From Allobosea sp. AAP35 (GTDB taxonomy: Bacteria > Pseudomonadota > Alphaproteobacteria > Rhizobiales > Beijerinckiaceae), in assembly GCF_001295925.1 (NCBI RefSeq), contig NZ_LJHQ01000048.1:17247-81246 (forward strand): DNA of 64,000 nucleotides, in the 5' to 3' direction. How positions within the stretch are numbered: the stretch's first letter is position 1; the number at the start of each line of letters is the position of its first letter. Below are positions 16,667-23,870 of this stretch, piece after piece. Below the pieces are notes generated by a model that did not search any database, was not told the DNA's origin, and worked only from the letters and a program-made list of their open reading frames with translations. A program made the translations under genes and the position numbers.

Positions 16667-17107
16667 ATGGGACTGATGAGCATGTTCGGCGGCGCCGAGG
16701 CACCCAAGGAGACCTTCCCCTTCGAACTGACCGACGCCGAGTGGCGTGCGAAGCTGACCCCGGAACAGTACCGCGTGCTGCGCGGCCACGGCACCGAACG
16801 GCCCGGCTCCTGCGCGCTGAATTTCGAGAAGCGGGCCGGCACCTTCTCCTGCGTCGGCTGCGGCCAGGCGCTGTTCCGCAACGGCACGAAGTTCGAGAGC
16901 GGCACCGGCTGGCCGAGCTTCAACGAGCCGCTGGAGGGCGCTGTCGGCGTCACCGAGGACCGCAAGTTCGGCATGGTCCGCACCGAAGTCCACTGCGCCA
17001 ATTGCGGCGGCCATCTCGGCCATGTCTTCCCCGACGGCCCGCCGCCCACTGGCCTGCGCTACTGCATCAACGGCGTCGCGATGGACTTCGCTCCGGCGGA
17101 GGACTGA
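16667..17107 (+). CDS. msrB: peptide-methionine (R)-S-oxide reductase MsrB
   Basis: Repairs oxidised methionine (R-sulfoxide) in proteins. Of 146 residues, the SelR domain covers about 20-142: zinc ligands Cys62, Cys65, Cys110 and Cys113, [20 protein letters not shown], and the catalytic Cys133 in [11 protein letters not shown] (commonly RYCINSAAL). The start at 16667 has a perfect GGAGGAG at 16654-16660; longer readings upstream lack one. A short N-terminal extension, [14 protein letters not shown], precedes the domain with no export signal, so the enzyme is cytoplasmic. Confidence 0.95.
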   Translation: MGLMSMFGGAEAPKETFPFELTDAEWRAKLTPEQYRVLRGHGTERPGSCALNFEKRAGTFSCVGCGQALFRNGTKFESGTGWPSFNEPLEGAVGVTEDRKFGMVRTEVHCANCGGHLGHVFPDGPPPTGLRYCINGVAMDFAPAED

Positions 17108-17117
17108 GGCACCCCAC

Positions 17118-17207
17118 CCGTCATTGCGAGCGTAGCGAAGCAATCCAGTGTCGTAGTGCTCGACGTCCCCCTGGATTGCTTCGTCACTGCGCTCCTCGCA
17201 ATGACGG
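17118..17207. repeat. intergenic palindromic repeat (TCATTGCGAGCG type)
   Basis: CCGTCATTGCGAG at the left end pairs with CTCGCAATGACGG at the right, and AGCGAAGCAATCCAG with CTGGATTGCTTCG inside. It is a long imperfect palindrome of a kind scattered between genes in many alphaproteobacteria, here between msrB and uvrD. Confidence 0.85.
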
Positions 17208-17277
17208 CGGTAGCGTGAACGTCGAGGGCGAAGCAGCGGAAGGGGCGCAATCCGCCCCGCCTCGCCCTATATTGACC

Positions 17278-19689
17278 GTGAACGAATCACGATCGAACGG
17301 CGCCGCCTTGTCCGACCACAGCCTCACCTCCGCCCCCCTGCCCCGCCCCGGCGGCCTCGCCGCGCGCGCGCAGGCAGCGCCGAGCGCTGGCTATCTCGCG
17401 GGCCTCAACCCCGAGCAGCGTCAGGCGGTCGAGGCGACCGACGGTCCCGTGCTGGTTCTGGCGGGCGCCGGCACCGGCAAGACCCGCGTGCTCACCACCC
17501 GCATCGCCCATCTGATCGCGACCAACCGCGCCTTTCCCTCGCAGATCCTCTCGGTGACCTTCACCAACAAGGCCGCGCGCGAGATGAAGGAGCGCATCGG
17601 TCATCTTGTCGGCGCAGTCGCCGAGGGCATGCCGTGGCTCGGCACCTTCCACTCGATCTCGGCCAAGATCCTGCGTCGCCACGCCGAGCTGCTCGATCTG
17701 CGCAGCGACTTCACCATCCTCGACACCGACGACCAGATCCGCCTGATGAAGCAGGTGATCGCGGCAGAGGGCATCGACGAGAAGCGCTGGCCCGGCCGCA
17801 TGCTGGCGGGCTTCATCGATTCCTGGAAGAACCGGGGCCTCGCGCCCAAGGACGTTGCGCCGGGCGAGGCCGCCGTCTTCGCCAATGGCAAGGGCGGCAA
17901 GCTCTATGCCGCCTATCAGGACCGGCTGAAGACGCTGAACGCGGTCGATTTCGGCGACCTGCTGCTGCACTGCCTGACGCTGTTTCGCGACCATGCCGAT
18001 GTGCTCGCCACCTATCACGAGCGCTTCCGCTACATCCTCGTCGACGAGTATCAGGACACCAACACCGCGCAATATCTCTGGCTGCGCCTGCTCGCCCAGG
18101 GCCGCCGCAACATCGCCTGCGTCGGCGACGACGACCAGTCGATCTATGGCTGGCGCGGCGCCGAGGTCGACAACATCCTACGCTTCGAGCACGATTTTCC
18201 CGGCGCCACCGTGGTCCGGCTGGAGCGCAACTACCGCTCGACCGGCCATATCCTCGCCACCGCCTCCAAGCTGATCGCCCGTAACGAAACCCGTCTCGGC
18301 AAGACCCTGCGCACCGAGGACGAGCTCGGCGAGAAGGTCACCATCACCGGCGCCTGGGACAGCCAGGAAGAGGCGCAGCTGATCACCGACGAGATCGAGG
18401 CGATGCAGTCGAAGGGCGACAACCTTTCGCAGATCGCCGTGCTGGTGCGGATCTCCGCCCAGATGCGCGAGTTGGAAGAACGTTTCGTCCAGACCGGCGT
18501 GCCTTATCGCGTCATCGGCGGCCCGCGCTTCTACGAGCGCGCCGAAATCCGCGACGCCATGGCCTATCTGCGCTGCGTCGTCTCCCCGACCGACGATCTC
18601 GCCTTCGAGCGCATCGTCAACCAGCCCAAGCGCGGCCTGGGCGACGCCACCATCCAGATCCTGCACAACCACGCCCGCGCCAGCCAGCTTTCGCTGCTGC
18701 AATCGGCCCGCGCCATCGTCGAGAGCGACGAACTCAAACCGAAGGCCCGCACCTCCTTACGCGAACTGGTCGAGGCCTTCGGCCGCTGGAGCGCGCGAGC
18801 CGAGCACATGCCGCAGGGCGAACTCGCCGAACTGGTGCTGGAAGAGAGCGGCTACACCGAGATGTGGCAGAAGGACCGCTCGGCCGACGCCGCCGGCAGG
18901 CTCGAAAACCTGAAGGAGCTGGTGCGCTCGCTCGACGAATTTCCAGACCTGCCGTCCTTCCTCGAACATGTCTCGCTGGTGATGGACACCGATTCCGGTG
19001 ACGCGGCCGAGCGCGTCTCGATCATGACGCTTCACGGCGCCAAGGGGCTGGAGTTCGACACCGTCTTCCTGCCCGGCTGGGAGGAAGGCCTGTTCCCCAA
19101 CCAGCGCGCGCTCGACGAGAGCGGTCGGGCCGGGCTGGAAGAGGAACGCCGCCTCGCCCATGTCGGCCTGACCCGCGCCCGCAAGCGCCTGAAGCTCTAT
19201 TTTGCTTCCAACCGCCGCATCCATGGCCTCTGGCAGTCCAACCTGCCCTCGCGCTTCATCGACGAACTGCCCGAGGAACATGTCGAGGTCGTCCAGGCGG
19301 CGTCCAACTACAGCCAGGGCGGCTACGGCGCCTCGCGCTTCGACCGCATGGAGAGCTTCGGCTCCAGCTACAACACGCCGGGCTGGCAGCGGGCGCAGGA
19401 GAACAAGGCCAAGGGCAACGCCGGCGGGGGCTCGGGCTTCTCCGACAGCGGCGGCTTCGGCCAGGGCACCTTTGGTGGCTCGCGCCAGCGCGGCGGCCCG
19501 CTCCTGATCGAGGGCGAACTCACCGCCAAATCATCGGGCACATCGGCCTATGACGAAGGCGCCCGCGTCTTCCACGTCAAGTTCGGCAACGGCTCGGTCG
19601 CCAGCGTCGACGGCAACAAGCTGACGGTCGATTTCGACAAGGCCGGGCGGAAGATGGTGCTTGACTCGTTCGTACAATCAACATCCTGA
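17278..19689 (+). CDS. ATP-dependent DNA helicase UvrD/PcrA
   Basis: A 3'-5' superfamily 1 helicase for nucleotide excision and mismatch repair. Motifs in order: Q region LNPEQRQAV, Walker A LAGAGTGKTRVL, TFTNKAAREMKER, Walker B VDEYQDTN, GDDDQSIYGWRGA, LERNYRST, TLHGAKGLEFDTVF, and VGLTRARKRLKLYF. A Gly/Ser-rich linker (about residues 680-735) leads to a C-terminal Tudor-like piece (VFHVKFGNGSVASVDGNKL). The start is uncertain: GTG 17278 (803 residues) or TTG 17308; the repeat upstream excludes longer readings. UvrD and PcrA names are both used for this group. Confidence 0.93.
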   Translation: MNESRSNGAALSDHSLTSAPLPRPGGLAARAQAAPSAGYLAGLNPEQRQAVEATDGPVLVLAGAGTGKTRVLTTRIAHLIATNRAFPSQILSVTFTNKAAREMKERIGHLVGAVAEGMPWLGTFHSISAKILRRHAELLDLRSDFTILDTDDQIRLMKQVIAAEGIDEKRWPGRMLAGFIDSWKNRGLAPKDVAPGEAAVFANGKGGKLYAAYQDRLKTLNAVDFGDLLLHCLTLFRDHADVLATYHERFRYILVDEYQDTNTAQYLWLRLLAQGRRNIACVGDDDQSIYGWRGAEVDNILRFEHDFPGATVVRLERNYRSTGHILATASKLIARNETRLGKTLRTEDELGEKVTITGAWDSQEEAQLITDEIEAMQSKGDNLSQIAVLVRISAQMRELEERFVQTGVPYRVIGGPRFYERAEIRDAMAYLRCVVSPTDDLAFERIVNQPKRGLGDATIQILHNHARASQLSLLQSARAIVESDELKPKARTSLRELVEAFGRWSARAEHMPQGELAELVLEESGYTEMWQKDRSADAAGRLENLKELVRSLDEFPDLPSFLEHVSLVMDTDSGDAAERVSIMTLHGAKGLEFDTVFLPGWEEGLFPNQRALDESGRAGLEEERRLAHVGLTRARKRLKLYFASNRRIHGLWQSNLPSRFIDELPEEHVEVVQAASNYSQGGYGASRFDRMESFGSSYNTPGWQRAQENKAKGNAGGGSGFSDSGGFGQGTFGGSRQRGGPLLIEGELTAKSSGTSAYDEGARVFHVKFGNGSVASVDGNKLTVDFDKAGRKMVLDSFVQSTS

Positions 19690-19895
19690 ATGTTCTGGAA
19701 CTGATTTTTATACCGCGCAGTGAATTACGTTAATTTTCAGTCGGTTAGCGGCCAAAGGAACGCGGAACAGAGAATCAACCTAAGAGGTACCGATATCAAA
19801 GAATTGAAAAAGCACGCATTTACAGCATGTTAGAAGAATTACGTGGACATGCCCGCTCGTTTTGAGCGCGGCAATACAAATGCATATAAATAGTT
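19690..19895. other. AT-rich intergenic segment before hicAB
   Basis: About 200 bases with visibly lower GC than the surroundings (runs such as GATTTTTATA and TGCATATAAATA). No gene, terminator or repeat copy was recognised. It probably holds the hicAB promoter and may have come in with the toxin-antitoxin genes. Confidence 0.5.
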
Positions 19896-19924
19896 GGGTG
19901 CTTCTCCGTTAACCCGAGGCACCC
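19896..19924 (+). promoter_or_regulatory. hairpin abutting the hicA start codon
   Basis: GGGTGC (19896-19901) pairs with GCACCC (19919-19924), ending one base before the ATG. The only ribosome-site candidate, GAGG (19916-19919), is at the edge of the stem, so the fold could limit toxin translation. Confidence 0.4.
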
Positions 19925-20119
19925 ATGCTCAACAACAGCAGCGACATCATTCGCCGCCTCGAACGCGAGGGCTGGAGATGCATGCGCATCACCGGCTCAC
20001 ACCACGTCTTCAAAAAGCCCGGCGTCTGTGACATCATCACAGTGCCGCATCCGAAGAAGAATTTCGGTCCCGGCCTCGTGTTGAAAATCTACAAGCTGGC
20101 AGGCTGGCCCCGCGACTGA
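19925..20119 (+). CDS. hicA: HicA family toxin
   Basis: A 64-residue mRNA interferase of the HicA type, with a double-stranded RNA-binding-like fold. The pattern DIIRRLEREGWRCMRITGSHHVF contains the catalytic His, followed by the conserved ITVPHPKKNFGPGLVLKIYK. The length is normal for HicA. hicB begins 1 bp after the stop. The upstream segment is AT-rich and no ribosome site is well placed. Confidence 0.9.
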   Translation: MLNNSSDIIRRLEREGWRCMRITGSHHVFKKPGVCDIITVPHPKKNFGPGLVLKIYKLAGWPRD

Positions 20120-20120
20120 C

Positions 20121-20414
20121 ATGACCCACTACGTCGCCTTCATCGAGGACGCAGGCCCTGACTTCGCCGTCGGCGTCTGGTTTCCTGATCTGCCCGGCTG
20201 CTTCTCGGCCGGCGACACGCTCGACGAAGCGCTGGCGAACGCACCCGAGGCCGTTGCGCTCTGGTTCGAGGACATCGAAGAAGAAGGGCGCAGCGTGCCG
20301 CGCGCCCGCACCCCAAGCGAGCTCAAGGCCGATCCCGAGATCGCGGCGGAGATGGCCAAATACGTCATCGCGCTGATTCCAGCGCCGGATGTGGAGCTGC
20401 AGCCGGCAGCCTAG
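20121..20414 (+). CDS. hicB: HicB family antitoxin
   Basis: A 97-residue antitoxin pairing with HicA. The partial RNase H-like domain is clear (HYVAFIEDAGPDFAVGVWFPDLPGCFSAGDTLDEAL). After about residue 70 only SELKADPEIAAEMAKYVIALIP follows; no ribbon-helix-helix or helix-turn-helix DNA-binding tail is recognisable, as in short HicB forms. Autoregulation would then need another factor or a different mode. It ends just before a palindromic repeat. Confidence 0.88.
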   Translation: MTHYVAFIEDAGPDFAVGVWFPDLPGCFSAGDTLDEALANAPEAVALWFEDIEEEGRSVPRARTPSELKADPEIAAEMAKYVIALIPAPDVELQPAA

Positions 20415-20430
20415 TAGGCGAACGAACCTC

Positions 20431-20548
20431 CCGTCATCCCGGACAAGCCGCGAAAGCGGCGCCGATCCGGGATCCATTCCGGAGCCTTTCCGAGAAAATT
20501 TCCGGCCTGGAATCCCGGGTCTCCGCTTCGCTGCGCCCGGGATGACGG
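20431..20548. repeat. intergenic palindromic repeat
   Basis: CCGTCATCCCGG at the left end mirrors CCCGGGATGACGG at the right. The internal words GGACAAGCCGCGAA and ATCCGGGATCCAT are shared with the element at 7148-7240. It lies between hicB and the HxlR gene. Confidence 0.85.
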
Positions 20549-20574
20549 CGTGCTTCCGGACGCACTCACCGGGC

Positions 20575-20994
20575 TCACCGCCCCTCCCTTGCCTTGAACG
20601 CCCTACGCGCCGCTTCGACCTGCGCGTGATACGTCTCCGCCCAGACCCAGACCCCGCAGAACGCTGCCGTTAGTTCGCCGCCGATCTCCGTCATCGTGTA
20701 CTCGACATGCGGCGGGATCACCGGATGGACCTTGCGGGTGATCAGTCCGTCGCATTCCATCTGCCGCAGCGTCTTGGTCAGCATCTTCTGGCTGATACCG
20801 CCGACCAGCCGCCCGACCTGCGTGAAGCGCAGCGTGCCGTGCTCCTCCAGCGCCTCGAGGATCAGCATCGTCCACTTATCGGCGATCTGGCCGATGACGT
20901 CGCGCACCAGCGCATCGACCTCCGGGGGAACCTCGGGATGTTGCAGCCCGCCCCGCTCCTGCATCGCCGCCACCGCCGCGCGGATCGCGCCCAT
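20575..20994 (-). CDS. HxlR family transcriptional regulator
   Basis: A 139-residue winged-helix regulator. The core IADKWTMLILEALEEHGTLRFTQVGRLVGGISQKMLTKTLRQMECDGLI is diagnostic of HxlR. No Cys is present near the N-terminus, unlike redox-sensing members such as HypR and YodB. AAGGAGAG lies before the ATG. It is divergent from the SDR gene, and such pairs usually mean the regulator controls its neighbour. The signal molecule is unknown. Confidence 0.92.
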   Translation of the reverse strand: MGAIRAAVAAMQERGGLQHPEVPPEVDALVRDVIGQIADKWTMLILEALEEHGTLRFTQVGRLVGGISQKMLTKTLRQMECDGLITRKVHPVIPPHVEYTMTEIGGELTAAFCGVWVWAETYHAQVEAARRAFKAREGR

Positions 20995-21010
20995 CCTTCA
21001 CTCTCCTTTG

Positions 21011-21036
21011 GGTGCCTATAGAACTTTCAGGTGCCT
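21011..21036. promoter_or_regulatory. possible HxlR operator between the divergent genes
   Basis: Direct repeats GGTGCCT at 21011-21017 and 21030-21036, 19 bp apart, flank CTATAG and AACTTTC. They sit 17-42 bp upstream of the HxlR gene and 79-104 bp upstream of the SDR gene, a place suited to control of both. Confidence 0.35.
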
Positions 21037-21114
21037 TCTTTCGTTCGGAGAGCATCGGCCCTAATTGTGGTCCGCGCAACCACGAAAGGCGCAATCGCGA
21101 AAGGACACGAGGCG

Positions 21115-21858
21115 ATGAACATCACAGGCAACACCATCCTGATCACCGGCGGCGGCTCGGGCATCGGCCGCGCGCTGGCCGAAGCTCTTCACGCCAAGGG
21201 CAACAGCGTCATCATCGCCGGACGGCGCGAACGCGTGCTCGATGAGGTCACGCAGGCCAATCCCGGCATGCAGTCGATGCTGCTCGACATCCAGGACAAG
21301 GCGGATATCGAAGGCTTCGCCCGCGATGCGGTGGCGCGCTTTCCGGCTCTGAACGTCGTCATCAACAACGCCGGCATCATGAAGCCGGAAACGCAGCTGG
21401 ACCTCGCCATCGCCGAGGAGACCATCGAGACCAATCTGCTCGGGCCGATCCGGCTGACGGCGGCCCTGCTGCCGCATCTGCTGGCGCAGCCGCGTGCATC
21501 GGTGGTCACCGTCTCGTCGGGCCTCGCCTTCGTGCCACTGGCCGCGACCCCGACCTATTCGGCCACCAAGGCGGCGATCCATTCCTGGTCGATGGCGCTG
21601 CGCCATCAGCTCAAGGACACGTCAGTCGAAGTCGTCGAGATCGCGCCGCCTTATGTGCAAACTGAACTCCTCGGCGCGCATCAGCTGACCGATCCCGCGG
21701 CGATGCCGCTCGCCGACTTCACCAACGAGGTGATGGCGATCCTCGAATCGGCCCCCCCTTCCGGTGAGGTCATCGTCGAGCGCTGCAAGCCGCTGCGCTT
21801 CGCGGCGGAAAGCGGGAATTTCGCCGGCGTCTTCGCGATGGTGAACGGCCAGCACTGA
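21115..21858 (+). CDS. SDR family oxidoreductase
   Basis: A 247-residue NAD(P)H-dependent short-chain dehydrogenase, of the DltE-like group. Cofactor motif ITGGGSGIGRALAEAL near residue 10, then GRRERVL (its Arg suggests NADPH), NNAG, a catalytic Ser in VVTVSSGLAF, and YSATK. The start is MNITGNTILITG at 21115; upstream codons in frame are part of the regulatory gap. It is divergently paired with the HxlR gene. Substrate unknown. Confidence 0.92.
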   Translation: MNITGNTILITGGGSGIGRALAEALHAKGNSVIIAGRRERVLDEVTQANPGMQSMLLDIQDKADIEGFARDAVARFPALNVVINNAGIMKPETQLDLAIAEETIETNLLGPIRLTAALLPHLLAQPRASVVTVSSGLAFVPLAATPTYSATKAAIHSWSMALRHQLKDTSVEVVEIAPPYVQTELLGAHQLTDPAAMPLADFTNEVMAILESAPPSGEVIVERCKPLRFAAESGNFAGVFAMVNGQH

Positions 21859-21871
21859 CGGCAAGGATCCG

Positions 21872-21957
21872 GCGTCATTCTCGGGCTTGACCCGAGAATC
21901 TCCCGACCCAGACGTCGCTGGTTTCCGAGATGGTCGGGTCAAGCCCGACCATGACGC
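21872..21957. repeat. intergenic palindromic repeat with two hairpins
   Basis: Outer ends GCGTCAT/ATGACGC enclose two hairpins, TTCTCGGG-CTTGA-CCCGAGAA and GGTCGGG-TCAAG-CCCGACC. It lies between the SDR gene and prmA and limits how far upstream prmA can begin. Confidence 0.75.
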
Positions 21958-21977
21958 AGCGTCCGACATGGCGGGCC

Positions 21978-22961
21978 ATGACAACTTCAGTCGGGCCTGC
22001 TATCCCCCGCGCCATGCGTGAAGGTCTTCTGCCATCGACGGTCGCGACCGTCCTCGAACTCTCGACCAGCGGTGAAAAGGCGCGCGCGCTCACCGAGCTG
22101 CTGGGCGAGGTCTTCGACCCCACCGAGACCGCGATCTCGGCCTTCGAAATCGAGACCGGCGTCACCACGCTGTCGCTCAACGCGCCCTGGAAGGTCGAGA
22201 TCTACTTCGCCACCCATCCCGACGAGGAGGCCGTGCGCGACATGCTGCGGCCCATCGTCGGCGATGTCATCGACACCACGCTCTTCGAAACCGTGAACCA
22301 GCAGGACTGGGTCGCCGCCAGCCTCGATGGACTCAAGCCCGTGCGGGCCGGGCGCGTTCTCGTCCATGGCGCGCATGATCGCGACGCGGTGCGCATCAAC
22401 GATGTCGGCATCGAAATTCCCGCCGCGCTCGCCTTCGGCACCGGCCATCACGGCACCACGGCCGGCTGCCTGCTCGCGCTCGATGCCGAACTGAAGCGCC
22501 GCCGCCCCCGCCACGCCATCGATGTCGGCACGGGCACCGGCATCCTGGCCCTCGCCCTGGCAAAGCAGGTCAGGCGCAAGGTCGTCGCTGGGGACATCGA
22601 CGCGATCGCGGTCGAGGTCGCCGCGCATAATGCCCGCGTCAACCACGCACCGCTTGCGCTCGATCTCTATGTCGCGCCGGGGCTTCGTCATGCCAAGGCG
22701 AACCGGCCGGGCCATTTTGACCTGGTCTTCGCCAATATCCTGGCCGGCCCCCTGAAGCGCCTCGCGCCGTCGATCGCGCGGGTTCTGTCAGATGACGGGA
22801 CCGTCATCCTCTCGGGCCTGCTGGCGATGGATGTCGCCGGCGTCGTCTCGACCTACCGGCATCAAGGGCTCCATCTCGCCCGCCAGTCGCTGCGCGAAGG
22901 CTGGGCGACGCTGGTCATGAAAAAAGGCGGCGCAGCCCCAAGGCCACGCCACCTTCGATAA
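21978..22961 (+). CDS. prmA: ribosomal protein L11 methyltransferase PrmA
   Basis: Methylates ribosomal protein L11 with SAM. The C-terminal Rossmann domain has AFGTGHHGTTAGCLLAL (family hallmark), the SAM motif AIDVGTGTGILALALA, GDIDAIAVEVAAHNARVN, and the NPPY-like FANILAGPL. The N-terminal substrate domain is FDPTETAISAFEIE and following. The start is unsure: ATG 21978 (327 residues) or ATG 22011 (316 residues, MREGLLPSTV), the second being closer to typical family starts. Neither has a good ribosome site. Confidence 0.92.
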   Translation: MTTSVGPAIPRAMREGLLPSTVATVLELSTSGEKARALTELLGEVFDPTETAISAFEIETGVTTLSLNAPWKVEIYFATHPDEEAVRDMLRPIVGDVIDTTLFETVNQQDWVAASLDGLKPVRAGRVLVHGAHDRDAVRINDVGIEIPAALAFGTGHHGTTAGCLLALDAELKRRRPRHAIDVGTGTGILALALAKQVRRKVVAGDIDAIAVEVAAHNARVNHAPLALDLYVAPGLRHAKANRPGHFDLVFANILAGPLKRLAPSIARVLSDDGTVILSGLLAMDVAGVVSTYRHQGLHLARQSLREGWATLVMKKGGAAPRPRHLR

Positions 22962-23021
22962 GTAATCCCACAGCGCCGACCTTATTGTAGGTGACAGGCT
23001 GCAGATCCTTCGCCAGGCTGA

Positions 23022-23106
23022 GCCGCATGGCGCGACATTCGAGAACCGGAGCGGAGCGGACGATCGTCCGTGAGCACCGGAAGCGCAGAATGTCGCGTCA
23101 GGCGGC
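23022..23106. repeat. structured repeat, copy 1 (nested inverted repeats)
   Basis: Outer stem GCCGC (23022-23026)/GCGGC (23102-23106), internal loop ATGG/TCAG, second stem CGCGACATTC/GAATGTCGCG, and an apical perfect palindrome CGGACGATCGTCCG (23057-23070). GAGAACCGGAGCGGAG and GTGAGCACCGGAAGCGCA are shared with copy 2 at 58649-58734. It lies between convergent prmA and the small gene at 23129. Confidence 0.85.
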
Positions 23107-23128
23107 CAGCATCGCGAAGGGAAGCCGC

Positions 23129-23257
23129 TCAGAAGCCGATATGGCCGTAGCGGGCTTCCGCTTCCGCCTGCATCGAGCGGGCGTCGTGCCAGACGGCGGA
23201 GGTGAACTTCACGGCGTCGACGATGGTCTCGTAAACATGCTTGATCATGGCGATCAT
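23129..23257 (-). CDS. hypothetical 42-residue protein
   Basis: The ATG at 23257 has AAGGA upstream and reads MIAMIKHVYETIVDAVKFT followed by a helical, charged end AEAEARYGHIGF. I recognise no family. The helical N-terminus, the ribosome site and its position just downstream of a DUF1127-like gene in the same direction (87 bp gap) support a real small gene, probably co-transcribed with it. A small cytoplasmic or membrane-surface protein is the most that can be said. Confidence 0.55.
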   Translation of the reverse strand: MIAMIKHVYETIVDAVKFTSAVWHDARSMQAEAEARYGHIGF

Positions 23258-23343
23258 GGTCTTGGTCCTTGAAAGCCGCAGGAAAGCGGCGGCGGGAAAA
23301 CGGAAGAGGCCCTGGCGCGTGCCGCGCCAGACGAGGTAACGGC

Positions 23344-23586
23344 TCAGCGGTTGAACGGCAGCGCTGTGTCGTTGGAGACGGTCGGGGCCGGAATGCCACC
23401 CAGCAGAATTCCCGATTCGTTGATCAGGAAGTTGTGGGCACGCAGTTCGCGCAGCGCCGAGCGCCGACGGCTCTCGATCATCGCGGCGTAGAGACGCTGC
23501 CAGAAACCGGGCCCGTCCGACGTTGCGACGATCTTGGTCACCTCGGTCGCGGGCAAGACGGAGGCATCGTTCAGCACATAGGTCAT
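23344..23586 (-). CDS. small DUF1127-like protein
   Basis: 80 residues from an ATG at 23586 with a strong GAGGAG site. The middle part FWQRLYAAMIESRRRSALRELRAHNFLINESGI resembles the Arg-rich DUF1127 (YjiS-like) motif: an aromatic helix, an Arg run, REL, then a Gly-Ile end. Some proteins with this motif bind RNA or act in phosphate/carbon adaptation in related bacteria, but this one is divergent and no function is claimed. Two tandem 16-bp dyads lie 80-116 bp upstream. Confidence 0.65.
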   Translation of the reverse strand: MTYVLNDASVLPATEVTKIVATSDGPGFWQRLYAAMIESRRRSALRELRAHNFLINESGILLGGIPAPTVSNDTALPFNR

Positions 23587-23664
23587 GGGGATCCATCTCC
23601 TCAATCGAAACGAAGGACAGTTCCGGTCGCTTCCTCGTTCTCTTATGCGACCAAAGTGGTACGC

Positions 23665-23719
23665 TTTCGCACTTGCGAGAAGATGATTTCGCAGATGCGA
23701 GATATGCGCTGGACGCATA
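23665..23719. promoter_or_regulatory. tandem dyad operator array
   Basis: TTTCGCACTTGCGAGA (23665-23680) and TTTCGCAGATGCGAGA (23687-23702) repeat at a 22-bp period, each with a TCGCA/TGCGA dyad. A third dyad, TATGCG-CTGGA-CGCATA (23703-23719), follows. The array lies between the DUF1127-like gene and the aminopeptidase gene. Confidence 0.55.
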
Positions 23720-23870
23720 CGACGTGCAGGTTTCTGTTAATGATCGTTCTAAACGCATAGCGATGAGGCAGTTCGCCTGTTTTGCAAGCGCCTCGGACAA
23801 GGCGTTTCGGGCTGGTCTTTGCCGCTTCCACCCGCAACGATGCATCCATCGCCGAATCTGGACCGTTCCG

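Noticed and set aside
22788..23399. 203-codon minus frame across the prmA end and structured repeat
   Set aside because: It runs through a palindromic repeat and out of frame with the well-supported 42-residue gene.
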